64,000 bases of DNA, taken from the NCBI GenBank assembly GCA_963693305.1, contig OY855903.1:56448350-56512349 (forward strand). The letters run 5' to 3'. Made by a program: the position numbers and the translations under genes. Origin of the DNA: Meandrina meandrites (taxonomy: Eukaryota > Cnidaria > Anthozoa > Scleractinia > Meandrinidae). The first letter of the stretch is position 1. Each line of letters begins with the position of its first letter. Shown in pieces: positions 12,101 through 23,600 of this stretch. The notes below the pieces were generated by a model. That model ran no database searches. It saw only the letters and a list, made by a program, of their open reading frames with translations, and had not been told where the DNA came from.

Positions 12101-13864
12101 ATGTAATGTTCCGATGCTAGGCTGTCGAAATTTAAATTAGTTTCAGGAACACTTGGCAATTTACTATTAGGAACTAGTTCTCAAACTGAAGTTTGTTTCA
12201 ATCCTCCAGTCCGTGAGTGTTAGCCTGCCTTGCAGACGAAACTAAACCCCGGTATAGTCCGTCTGTGAACTAGCGACCAGGAGCTTGTTCCGGCTTCCCG
12301 CAAGTTACCAGGGTTGTTTTATAATAGCCTCTAATTGGCTCTTGCATATGGCCGTTCTTTCGTGCACCGTGATTGGTCGAGTAATCTCGTGAAACCATAG
12401 TTACGCTTTCGATGAATGCCAGGTACACAAAATAATCACGGTAGATCAGTGGAAATTAACGTTTGAAGCGGTGAAAAGCACTTCGAACTATCTGACATCC
12501 TTCCCGAGCAACGGTAGTCTGTCAAATATTTTAAGTGCAACGATGTTTTTGTTGTCTTTCAATTTTCCCGGATATTGTTCATTTTAAACCTCGTGGACCA
12601 AGTCTCATTTATGCCAGAACGGATGTGGCAGGTTTTGAATGGCAATTTTTATGCCGTGTTCGGTTCTCCCGAGTGTTAGTTGTCAACTTTTAACTGGAGT
12701 GGAATATTTAATGCCAAACTTTTACCGAAATGTTGGTCGGAGTTTATTACGAGATGGCATGTTTATTTTCTTTGTTGCTTTGCAAGTTCGGTTAAGCGTT
12801 GCGAGACGACACTAAGAACGGCTACGAAGGTGACTGTTTTGGTTTAGATAAACAATATCCGCGACAATCGGCAGGTATCGAAAGATTAAAGATTTTCCGA
12901 AAACGGTAGCCGGAGATTAGCAAAAACATCGTTGCCCCCAAAAAAACTTCCATAGATTCCCTTTGCTCGGGAAGAATGTCAAATAGTTCGAAGTGCTTTT
13001 CACCGTTTAAAACGTTTTATTAAATTAAAATTTCCACGATCGCCGCCGTGTTTATTTTGTGTATCTGGCATTCATCGAAAGCGTAACTATGGTTTCACGT
13101 AATTCACTCAACCAATTACGGTGCTCGAAAGAACAGCCATATGCAAGAGCCAATTAGAGGCTATTATAGAAAACCCTGGTAACTGGCGGGGAGCCGGAGC
13201 AAGCTTCTGGTCGCTAGTTCGCAGACGGACTATACCAGGGTTTAGTTTCGTCTGGAACGCAGGCTAGTGAGTGTCAGGTGATTGTGTGTTTGGTGAGTGA
13301 GCGTTTTTAGCTGTCATGCTCTTTTTACAAAACGGGCAGGATTGATAAAAGTGAAAGGGGGTTTTACTTTTAGCGTGTCTCACCTGACACATTTTTTAGG
13401 CTGACATCCACTTTCTTGCCTGTCTTTTTTTCACTCGCCTTAACGAACCTCCTTTTTCCCTAATCCCAAGATGACTCAATGGCGTTCATATTACTTGCGC
13501 AAAAGAAGTCAGCAATATAGACCATAAGTAAAGCTTAACTGAAAAACTATGAGCGTTGGCCGCTACTCTCCCCGGATAAGATGCTTGCCCATCAAGGTTT
13601 AACCCTAGCACATTCATGCACATTCATCCAAAAGGTAAATGTGTTGTATGGTCATCTTCACGAAAAACGTTACCAAAGATGTGATGCGGTCGTCTCTTTT
13701 TAGGGAAAGGATTTCTCCATATGAGGTTCTTTTGGAAGAAAATTTCTTCATGTCCGATGAAATGCTTCCGCCTCTGCTGTCGAGGAGTAATGCATCTGAA
13801 AAGAAAGCTTACCCAAAGAGCACGGCCATATGACGTTCAGCCACTGCTGATTGAGGAGTTCTAA
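6178..13864 (+). CDS. Multi-pass membrane protein with ephrin-receptor-like Cys-rich repeats (last three exons)
   Basis: Three exons fit in phase: 6178-6297 (acceptor ACAG, donor GTAGGT), 10573-12087 (acceptor ACAG, donor GTAAGC) and 13704-13864 (acceptor TTTTTAG, stop TAA at 13862). All junctions are phase 1, giving 597 codons plus the stop. The first exon encodes one 40-residue Cys-rich GCC2/GCC3 or ephrin-receptor-like repeat with a CPYG end. The second continues with a C-x-C, GFYRLDRFGPCSACP repeat, an N-glycosylated ectodomain, then about nine hydrophobic segments, starting near 10975 and ending near 12085, including a YPVGFPL motif. The last exon gives a Cys-rich basic tail ending in a dileucine-type YDVQPLLIEEF, which may direct trafficking. 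Similar ectodomain plus multi-span proteins are known as uncharacterised families in invertebrates and protists; a channel-like role is only inference. Earlier exons are not seen here. An ATG at 10461 lies in the intron and was not used. Confidence 0.78.
8655..10160. mobile_element. Non-autonomous DNA transposon with about 200-bp terminal inverted repeats
   Basis: The left arm (about 8655-8870) and the reverse complement of the right arm (about 9950-10160) match over roughly 200 bases at an estimated 85-90 percent. Shared landmarks include TTTCGCGCTTCCGG, GGATATGTTGGG and AAAAAGTGAGCACCA. The interior has no transposase-like ORF and carries a second smaller element at 8912-9287. I could not fix the outermost bases or a target duplication. 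Confidence 0.7.
8912..9287. mobile_element. 376-bp MITE nested in a larger element, 7-bp target duplication
   Basis: The ends are inverted copies of C[C/A]GGACGTAACATGTCGAT. The direct repeat AATATTC flanks both sides at 8905-8911 and 9288-9294, which defines the insertion. The interior is rich in TCGAT words, giving many small internal palindromes. No ORF is present. Confidence 0.8.
12221..13266. mobile_element. 1046-bp non-autonomous hAT-like element with about 320-bp inverted repeats
   Basis: Both ends begin TAGCCTGC on opposing strands, and the direct repeat GTGAGTGT flanks it at 12213-12220 and 13267-13274. An 8-bp target duplication is the hallmark of hAT-type transposition. The two arms match for about 320 bases, to around the GAAGTGCTTTTCACC block near 13000. 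It lies in the last intron of the membrane-protein gene and encodes nothing recognisable. Confidence 0.85.
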
Positions 13865-14359
13865 ATTAATAACTTGATAAATAAATAAGTTCTAGATTTG
13901 GTGGTTACAGATTAAATGGTTTGAAGTTAAAGATCTTCAAAGTTTGAAAGGCCTCAAACCTTAAATGACCGTTTAGCCATTTAAGTCGTTTAGACGGGTT
14001 TAATGTGTGAGTCGTTTAAGTCGTGTTTTAAGATCATCCCATCGAAACAAAACTGACGACTTTTTTTTTCGTTCAAACTTTGCCTGTTGGTTGCTGATTT
14101 TAAGTGATCCTGAATTTTAAATTAAGTAAAAATAGAAGGGTCCTCATCTTCGTTTAGGAACAGGAGGACCTTGCATATACACCATAATTCCTTGCAATGC
14201 CGGCTTCCAGAAAGGTTGTTATTTGAACTATTCACTTCATGTCTCGTGGGAGCAAAAGAAAGAGAGAGGAAGCAAAACGTGAAATATAACAATAGATGAG
14301 TAGATACACTTCATCGACTTCGAGGAATAATTTAATGTATGTTAAAGATAATGTTTTTC

Positions 14360-14452
14360 AGTAAATTCCCAGTGCTCTCAACAGGAGTCGAACCGTTGAC
14401 CTTCCGGTTTGTACTTTGAACGATCAACCCCTGATCATGAGCTATAGGGGAA
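14360..14452 (-). repeat. tRNA-derived SINE fragment (candidate)
   Basis: On the minus strand the stretch reads like a tRNA head: a TATAGCTCATG box-A-like word, then GGTTCGACTCC as box B, about 50 bases apart, followed by TGTTGAGAGCACTGGG. The intervening part does not fold as a canonical anticodon arm as far as I can judge. A diverged SINE is more likely than a tRNA gene. Confidence 0.5.
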
Positions 14453-16626
14453 TCTTGGTGGCTAGGCCATTACTGGTTACATTGACAATAAAAGTGGGTC
14501 CGCAGTGCGTACATATGTGGACTTTCATTTGCTTTTGATAACAAATGAGTAGATGAGCCAATGTTAGACCTTTTTCAAGACATTTGCTTCTCGTTTCCGG
14601 TTTGGTAATAGACCCCGGCGCTCTGGCGCTTCGCGCTCTGTGAGCTCGACTTGTAGGTAAGTCAAAGTATCAGTCAAATATGAGTTGACAGTCACTTGAA
14701 ACTCGAGATGATAAAAAACTTATCAATCAACTTTTCTTATGATCATGAAAGAAAGACTACTTTTTCGTTTTGAGAACACACCTTGCAATTTACCTGAAGA
14801 TCGCCTTAAACATTGAAATGCAGTCCAATTTAAATTGTGCCAAAGAAGCGGAAAACCTGGGACAAGACCCGACAGTATCTCTATATGATTATATGAAAAG
14901 GTCGGGGATGTTCGTCGGAGAATTTGATCTACTGATTCTACTCCTGTAAAGGATAATGTTACAAACAATACAGCAAGGTTGATACAAGGTAAAAAAAGTA
15001 GACTTTGTTTCTCGAAAGCCCCGGAGACCTTTTGGGACCGCAAAGTCACTTTTAGTTATCTGTATTTTAAAAACAGAGAAGTGTATAGGCCTGAAACTTT
15101 GTTTGAAGAGAACTTTTGTTCATCTGTTCATATTAAATATATCATAGATTAGACACCTCTGTAATCATAAGGTTTGAGATTTTGCTATGGCTTTCCGGGT
15201 GCGAAAACTTTTCGGGACCTTCGAGAAATGGACCCCAGAATTGATATAGCACAGCTGCAACCGTGGACAGCTGTCGTGTTGGTGTCTCTCTAAGTCTACT
15301 TTTTCACGTACTATTAGTCTACTGTATTATTTGTAATGTTATTTTATTTTTTCGGCTGATAGAATCTTTTGTATATCCCACGTTAGCAGCATTATCGTTG
15401 GCGGTCCCTTGCTGTTTTGAGTTTTACTTTTCCCATAACGGATGGCAATCTGGGCGTGGCTCAACTTTTTTTTAGCCCCCAAGCATTGGCAACATGTGCT
15501 TAAAACCAAAAGAAGATGTCTGTTAGGACCATTCATATGACAGTCTCTTGCGGGAGTGGGGGGGGGGGGAGTTACTAGAAATAGACAAATAAGATCTTTA
15601 AATTGAAATTAGAACAATAAAATTAGTTATTTAGAACAAAAACAAAATCTTACCACTAGAAATCGGGGATACTAATTTCAGTCCATTCATAAATAAATAT
15701 TTCGCGGAGTAATGTAGACTGTCTTTGTTTGCGTGACATTTCATCTGAACGCTTGTGTAAACAACAACTGAGCTCATTAATTAACTCATTTTCTTTGAAT
15801 GAGTTGTTTTAAAATATAAATTTTCCGTAATGGCTTTTATCGCCTTTCAACAAGATTTCACTAATAATTTCTTGATGCAAGAAGGCAGATGAATACTTTT
15901 TTTCAACCTAAAATTATCATCGTTCTTGAATTACTTTTCGAGTGGAGTCGGCGAGTTGCGAACGACACGTTTTATAATTATCAGTAATTTAGTTTACCGC
16001 ACGGTTTCAATACATACATTTTTCGGTTCAAAATAAGTTTTATGCGATTCACACTTACTTTTTACCAGCAGTTTTGAATTCGACATCAGTCAGATTGCGT
16101 TATTCAAATTAAACTTGGGAGAAATCCAAGACAATAATGAATGCGGGAAAGCCCCGGGAAAACAACTTGATTAGTGAACTTGTTTTGTTTTGACTCGTTG
16201 TGTATCCATTCTACCGTTCTAAAGATTCTAAGTGGCAAAGCTGAAACACAACAAAAAATATCCAGATATTTGCTAAATAATGCTAATCAACTATTTTAAA
16301 TTGTATGCGAATCAAGCGAATACAGCAACTGAGGTCCAGTCGAACACAAATAGCACGCGAAAAGTGTGAAAAATAGCGTTACCTTTGCCTGCAATTCAGT
16401 CGAACGCCATGCAAATATAAAGATTAATAAAAGTCAAGTATTTAGCATGCGTGATGCTTTCTTTCTGGCGTCTCGTGGGCAGTTCATTTCCCGGGTTCAC
16501 GTCCAACGTAACATTAACTCCCTCCAAAACTTCGGATTTTCCGAACACCCTCGAAAGCTTCCGAAAGCGCTGACACGAGTTATCACGGAAATTGACGTCC
16601 CAATCGGGAAAACTGCACGATCGCAA

Positions 16627-16663
16627 TATGTGGATTTTCACACTTCGTGTGAAAGTCCACATA
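16627..16663. other. Near-perfect 17-bp-stem hairpin
   Basis: TATGTGGATTTTCACAC, then TTC, then GTGTGAAAGTCCACATA. Only one T-G position departs from perfect pairing. It is intergenic and no function can be assigned. Confidence 0.6.
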
Positions 16664-17626
16664 AAAATCATGCATTCTGCTAGGTTTTGACTGTCAATAT
16701 TTTAAGTTGTCACTAATAAAAATTGTTTAAATTGTCTGACATGCAGAGGTCTCGAAGCCAAAATTTTATTTTCACTAGAATTGGCTAAGCTCGCGTTTAA
16801 AAGTATCCAATTTGAATGGAAGCTTTCCAATCGCTTAACACTGACAACGGGCGCGTTTGGGACAAGTTGTTTATTTGTGAGAGCTATTTTTCCTTGCACC
16901 GGACATATATTTTATATTTTCTGAAACATACCTGAAACATTCCTCTTTCAATTTCTATCAACGTCCGAAGCTGGTATTGCAATTATGAACAATCGTACGG
17001 TTCTGTTCGTTCTATTTTGAAGTAAAAACGGTGCATGTTGACATAATGATGCTTGTCACTAACTTAACAGTTGAGAGGACTATATCTAGTTTTAAAGTTC
17101 CTCCTTCCCCAGGGATTGAAAATGTCTTCACCAGATACATGGATATTTCAAGAATTTTCTTCCCGCCTAAAGGAGTCTGACGTAAAAAAATGCTTGTTAG
17201 CTTTTCAAGGGGAAACATCCTCCCAAGAGACACATAACTCGCTCTAGGCCACGTACTGTGACTGGTACTTGTGTATTTTCTATCATGTTGTGTCCCACAA
17301 CATTGAAAATCAGTGAGAACTCTTAATTTTCATCTCGAGCTAAAGCTGGCTCCCATTCTTAGTTTCATTAATGCAACGGAAGTATGTTTGTATGTTACGT
17401 TTGTAACTAGAGTATGTAGCAGTTTAATAAAAGAGATATTGATATATTACTGGGATCTGGATGATTTCCGTCACCAGCGCTTGTATAAGAGAACGACGAA
17501 CCTGAAATAAAGAGATCAAACATAAAAATAAGGTCTTCAAATTCAAATCAATTAAATCTGAAACTTCGATACAAAACGACCATGCAAGTGACCTCTAGAT
17601 CAGACTTGCACTAAGTCGCTCGCTTT

Positions 17627-18347
17627 AGCCTGGTTTATACTAGCGACGGAAACGACGGAAGCGGAGTCGTAAGCGGAGTCGGAATCGGAAGATAGTCTTG
17701 ATCAAGTGTGAATCGGCGCGACGGAAGCGAAATCGTAAGCCTCGCTTTCAGCGTAAGTCTCGCTTTCATTTGCAAACATTCAAGATGGCGGACCCGGGAG
17801 ATGAAGAAGACTGCTGTTTTTAATTTGCTTTTGCTTTTTCTTCTCATACGACGAAGAACACGTCTGCAACGGAACCAGAGAAGGAGAAGGTTGTGGGTAC
17901 GTGGAGTATTTTTAAAAAGGAAAAGTCAAGGCGAATTTGGAAACCTTGTGAGAGAACTTCGTACGTCAGACACAGAGCTCTACTTTCGATATGTTGTCAG
18001 TTTTGTATTTTGGTTCTCAAAGTGATTGCGAGTGCTTTACAAACTTGTTCGACGTCCCAGATGCATGAAATAAAATATAACACACACCTCTACATAGTTT
18101 TTTGATTGGCTGATAATTCCGCTTTCGCTTCCGATTCCGTTCACCTTGTTCTCACTGGATCGGAAGCGACGGAAGCGGAAGCGAAATCGGAAGTAAAAGA
18201 AACTCTTATCAATCCTTCTGACTCCGATTCCGTCGAGCTTCCGACTTCGCTTCCGATTCCGTTTTTTGATTTACACTGGATCGGAGCGCTCCTTGCGCTT
18301 CCGATTCCGACTCCGCTTCCGATTCCGTCGGTAGTGTGAACCAGCCT
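17627..18347. mobile_element. About 720-bp inverted-repeat element with GGAAGC/GGAATC hexamer arrays
   Basis: The left end G-C-C-TGGTTTATACTAGCGACGGAA is matched on the other strand by GGCTGGTTCACACTACCGACGGAA at the right end. Inside both ends are runs of six-base units such as GGAAGC, GGAATC and GGAGTC. Overlapping ORFs on both strands are by-products of these runs. No clear target duplication was found. Confidence 0.65.
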
Positions 18348-18911
18348 TTTATGCGCATGAGACCGCTGGATGCAGATACATTGTAACGCAGATACATTGT
18401 AAAAGCTACCGCTGACATTTTTCTAGGGAAAGATGTTGTGACCTTGACCTTAGTTTTCCGCTAGTTGATATATCGAGAGAACGCAACAATGATTACTTTT
18501 GACAGGGTGCTAAAGCTGTTGACCAGCTAGTTTGAGAATAGTAAATGGCTGAAAAAATATATAGCGAGTGCATAGCGAACTAGTTCGCACTAATGGCGGT
18601 TTTAATGGCCAACATATAAACCATGGGAATAAGTCAATGTGAGTTTGAAGGAAAAAGGATTTTCAAACGATTTATCTTTCATTCTGTGAACCTTATGTAG
18701 ATCGATTATTTTTTTCTCGTATGACCGGATCATTTCGCTGTAAAAAACCCTCTCAGTGCAGGGAGAAACAAATTTTACGGTAAGGGCGAGGTAAAATTTG
18801 AGGTAAACCGCAGCATATTAAAATTTCAATTTAACATATCAACAATTACCACAGAAAAGGCAACCAAAGCTTAGCTGCACATTATCATTAGTTACAGCCG
18901 ATGTTACTTAC

Positions 18912-19229
18912 TTTCCTGCCTCTTATTTGCTGAAATACAAATCCCTTGGAGTAAATAAGAGACTTATCTCTGTCGCCCAAGTCTTCAACTCCACAGTCAT
19001 TCAATTCACACAGACCATTGGCTACTGCTGATCTCTCGTAGTTGTACGAGATGCATCTTGGTTCATCATAACAATCCTGAATACAGTTGAACCCGTCTCT
19101 GGTGTGTAACTGTTGAAAAACATGTCCGACCAAAACATGGTTGCTTTGTGTAACTGTTTGAAAGGCTAGTATTTCATGTGGTTTTAAAAATTCTACAAGT
19201 ACGACAAGATAAACTGTGTTCTTGATCAT
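18912..19229 (-). pseudogene. Orphan first exon 'E': signal peptide plus PAN/apple domain
   Basis: This 106-codon exon starts at ATG 19229 and ends at a GTAAGT donor (phase 0) just below 18912. It encodes a hydrophobic signal peptide and a PAN/apple domain with the Cys pattern CIQDC, CISYNY and CELNDCG. It is a close paralogue of the first exon of gene D at 29088-29420. The homology extends into flanking DNA (about 18786-19260 against 28977-29450), which shows a segmental duplication. I found no linker or chitin-binding exon downstream (14-18.9 kb). It may be an orphan fragment, or its later exons may be too diverged to see. The reading frame itself is open. Confidence 0.55.
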
Positions 19230-20658
19230 CGTCAGGCGGCATGAAAAGAATATTAATAACGGATAATTTTTCAGTCATTTCTATGTTTAACCTCATTAAG
19301 CATTTTAAAACACCTTAAAATCCAGCAATCTTTTGACTCGCAAAACAAATAATTTCTAGTACGCCAACAACAAAGACGTGTTTTAATGAACAGATAGGAC
19401 CGGTCTAAGGTTTGTAGCTTTACAGAATTTTTTAATCTTAGTAAAAATGGTTAATTATAGTTAAATTATCAAATTGCGTTTTGAATTGAACGGTTTCCGT
19501 TCAATTCAAAACTATTAATCACTGAACAACATGTTCATGCATTTTAAATATTAATACTTTTGCTGACAGAGGTAGTCAGTAATGAACGTTTAGTCACATA
19601 ATTTGCTTCTATTTTGTGCGATCCAGCTCCATAAACAGCGCCTTAACACTTTCGTATTTTTCATTAGTCTTAGTTTTGTTCGCTAGTTATTAATTTAGTG
19701 TAATTTAGATGTACTTTCTCCACAAAGTAACGAGTACTTTAACAGTAAAAATCCCTGAATATAATTTAAATTTTTAATAGGTTGCGCTAGCAATTAACAA
19801 TAAGTAATGTTAAAAGAACTGATGGAGTTATTGGATACTGTTATCGGTCACTTCGGCTGCGCTCGTTCCAATTTGGTGAAAAAATAGGGCGTGCTAAGAA
19901 TCAATCAGATTCGAGAATTTTGTTACAGTTTTGATTAACGCTGGAACAACGCGCATATAAGCATTTCGGATTACATTTGAAGTATCCTATCTAATGAATA
20001 AACTGCTGTTAGAACCAAGCGAAGTTGTAGTTGTTTCTACCTGTCCGGTTCGTGGTTAGGTTCCGGTACCCAAGACAGTAACGGCTCTTTCTTGCAAACG
20101 AGTGCGCCTTTTGAGTCTAATCTTTTGTCTGATAGCCTGAAAACCGAGAGTGTCATCGTAGTTATCTCGTTATCAAAGCAAGGAGATTTCGCTTGTCCCC
20201 ATCCTCTTAGACAGGAAAACAATCTCAAATCCAACAAAGGCGCGTGAACTAATTGTTTTATTAAAAACTCCCAAAATAATTGCAATATCTGAGCTCCCCG
20301 GCTGTTTTCGTTCACGCGTATCGGCTACGATATTTGTGGTCAATAGTATATGAGCTCATATACCATTGCTTGTTAACCAATCAAAACTCAGGAATTGCAA
20401 TATACCATTGCTAGTTTTTAATATTGCCAGATTATACTCCTTATAAATAACAAGTCCTGTATTAATTTGAGCTAAAGAAAAACGGTATCTTTCATCTCTC
20501 TCTATCTCTGCTCCTGATACTGGTGGGATTATCTTATTCCCGAAATTTAACGCAGTCTTTGGGTACACGATTTATGGTAGCATGCGCAGCTGTAAAACAT
20601 GCAACATTGTATGTTAAGCATCCTTGAAAAGATCGTTATTAATTAGTTGCTATTCTAT
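19230..20658. other. Intergenic stretch between gene D and exon E
   Basis: No exon is recognised. It holds a perfect hairpin at 19478-19512 and an 18-bp perfect palindrome, GTATATGAGCTCATATAC, at 20346-20363. The rest is AT-rich. Confidence 0.5.
19478..19512. other. Perfect 16-bp-stem hairpin
   Basis: GTTTTGAATTGAACGG is followed by TTT and its exact reverse complement. It lies about 250 bases upstream of exon E. No poly-T terminator function is expected for a pol II gene. Confidence 0.6.
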
Positions 20659-23600
20659 TTATGAGCAGTCCACGTTCCTTGGCCAATCACATCTGTCGAT
20701 TTTTGCGTTAAACAGAAGTCTTTCTGGGCAGCTTTTTCTGTATTCTTGACCGTCTTCGCATTCGATGAACTTAGAACAATCACTTGTGTCTTGATATCTT
20801 CCATCACCAGCGATTGCACAGGAGAAGAAACCTATAGTGAAATGTTATACACATACTGGATTCGTCCGAGCCCAATATGGAAAGATATTTTAGTCGAGAT
20901 TTAAAAATCTTTCCATATTGGGCGAGGATGAATCCTAAGTATAATACATCGAAGAAATAATTCACCAATCAAAAGAAAACCATTAAACGAAAATGAAATG
21001 AATTAACTCTTATTCAACAAGACAAAAAGGTTCAAAACGGAACAAAAAATCACTTTGGTTAGTTCTGAGCAATTACTATTTCTTGAAATAAGAAGCTCCG
21101 ATCTGATGAGAACTGCCCTGCGTTCAACAGTTTCTTATGGCCGCATGATCTAGGAAACGTGTCTTTACGATATTTTTATGGCTCAAGCAAATATTCTTGA
21201 AATATTTTCGGTCCAAAAGCCTTTGAAGTTCATTTTCCAAAGTTATTTATTTCGAATGAACGAAAATTTCATTCAAAAAATGATGCCATGTTTACTTGCT
21301 TGGATGCTTTAAGTCCAATATTTTGCTGACCTGTAGGATGCTGTCTAGACTTGCTCTATAAGTCGCTCGTTTGATACGCGGAAGACCGCTTGATAGGTAT
21401 AAAGACAGCGGGCGTGCGGGCTTGAAAACCAAAATGGCGGTGAGTCGCAAAAAAAGCGACTTGTCTCACCTGCAGCGCGCCAATTCTGAAATGTGGCGCC
21501 ATCCGACTAACCATAGTATTGCGCACGCTCTGCTCGCTATGCTTGCGCTCTGCTCGCAGGACGCGGTTGCTTATTTGCCGGTTTGCTACTTTAACAAACT
21601 TGTCACTTTTGTCGAGATAAAAAAGGAAGCGGTTCTCGATACAATTGTTTTGCCACGCCCTTTTAAATTTGACGTATAAAAGAGAGAGCCATGAGCATGA
21701 TTTCCCCTCAAAAGAGCGGAGAAAATCGCAATTTGAACACGCCACGGCGAGCGTAAAATTGCACACGGCACAGGAAACTAACTAACCTAAATTAGCATAA
21801 TAAATGATTCACGTAAATCCATTTCCGTGTGACTATGAAGGAAAAAAGAAAAAGAAAGTTCGATTCTAAAACTTTCATCACTTTGAGATTTAATTACATG
21901 TACCCATGTCAGAAATTTAATAAATTGGGTCACCCATATGCGGAGGTGGGATGTATTAATTCAACTGATTCCTTAAAGTAAGTCCTATCATGTAGTGATG
22001 ACGTTTGCACTGGCCTAATGGCCACAGGATGATAAGTTTTGATGCCGCGTGCACTCTCATCGACTTTATTTATTTGTGTCGACTGGCTCAAGGTCTTCTG
22101 TACAATAAAGCACGACGAGTTAAAGTGAGGTGAGGTGAGGCGCAAGAACGGTTTTATTTCTTGAAGTGCGTTTTGTACAAACATGTTTATCAAATGCTGT
22201 TAACTTCTCGTCCCCATAGCCCTTTTCGCTTCTCTTTGCACGAGAAACGAACACTTATGTCCAGTATTGAACGCACTTACAAAATTAAGTGTTTGACGAA
22301 ATTCTGCAAACTCAACGATTTTTTGCTACCTTGACGGTTTTTCGTCATGTTAACGATTTTCCGCAGTTTATTGTCTTGCAAATTTCCGCGTCTTGTAGTG
22401 TATTGAAATGCTAATTCGAACACTTCACCTGAGCCTGCCTGCGGATTTGACAAAATTTACAAAAATTTGCGATTTTTCGCAACCTTCACATTTTTTTTAT
22501 CATATCAACGATTTTTCGCAGTTCATTGTCTTGCAAATTTCCACGTCTTGTAATGTATTGAAATGCTAATTCGAACACTTCACCTGAGCCTGCCTGCGGA
22601 TTTGACAAAATTTACAAAATATGCGATTTTTCGCAACCTTGACGGTTTTTCGTCATATCAACGATTTTTCGCAATGCATTGTCTTACAAATTCCTGCGTC
22701 TTGTGTTTTGTGTAATGCTTATTCGAACCCATGTATGTTGCTGTTGTTCTGAAGAGGGACACATTGGAAGCGTGAGCCGTGTGCTACACATGAATATACT
22801 TCGTTCTTAAATCCATGAGCCTAGCCAATTGCTTTTTAAGAATCTCCAAACACAAGACAATCGCGGCCTAAATATTTAGGAACACAGGATGTCTGTGTGT
22901 CTTTGATCTTTTTTATTCGATAAGCCGTAACAAGCGTACACGTGTTGTTCTGAAGAAGGACACATTGGAAGCGTGAGGCGTGTGTTACACATGAATATAC
23001 CTCGTTCTTAAATCCATGAGCCTAGCCAATTGGCTTTTAAGAATCGCGGCCTAAATATTTATTTTATAAACCAAACATGTGTGTTACAAATGATTTTACC
23101 TCAAGCCCCTAATTAAAACCTCCAAATACAAGGGCTAAACAGGTCCCAAATAACGTCAGAATGAAGCGTGTTACACATCAAAAATGAAGACCAGGACCAT
23201 CGCATCACACTCCAAAGTCGACATCGAAGGTTTGCTGCCATCTTGGAATTAGAAAGCGTACATGACGCATGTTATGTTGTAAGAGCCAACCGCTGTTTGC
23301 AAAGTGCGCAGACAGAGCAACAACCTCATCCCCAGGGCTCTGTCCTGCTGACAAGGTTGCTCGACTCCTGCCAAGGCTTCGCCGCCTAAGAAAAACGATA
23401 AGGGTTATCTAATCAGCGGTTTCCTGTACTTCATGTAAAATATTCCAAGATGGCGGTGTAAACAATAACTTTGTGTCTAAACGGTTAATTGGCCAAGTTA
23501 GTGAAGCAGTAATATGGCAGATTCCAAGCTTTTTGGTTTTCACACAGATTGAATCAAATGGATACGCGTTCTTCGCAGGAACACAAATGATGTATTACAT

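Larger units (their letters stand above)
13865..17626. other. Intergenic stretch without a recognised gene
   Basis: AATAAA-like words just after the stop (about 13876-13885) could serve polyadenylation of the plus-strand gene. A SINE-like tRNA-derived fragment lies at about 14360-14452. A long hairpin is at 16627-16663. ORFs of 60-108 codons occur on both strands but lack domains, and several overlap each other on opposite strands, as chance ORFs do. Confidence 0.5.

Noticed and set aside
16366..16683. A 105-codon plus-strand ORF as a gene
   Set aside because: A 91-codon ORF runs opposite to it, no domain is recognisable, and it includes the hairpin at 16627-16663.
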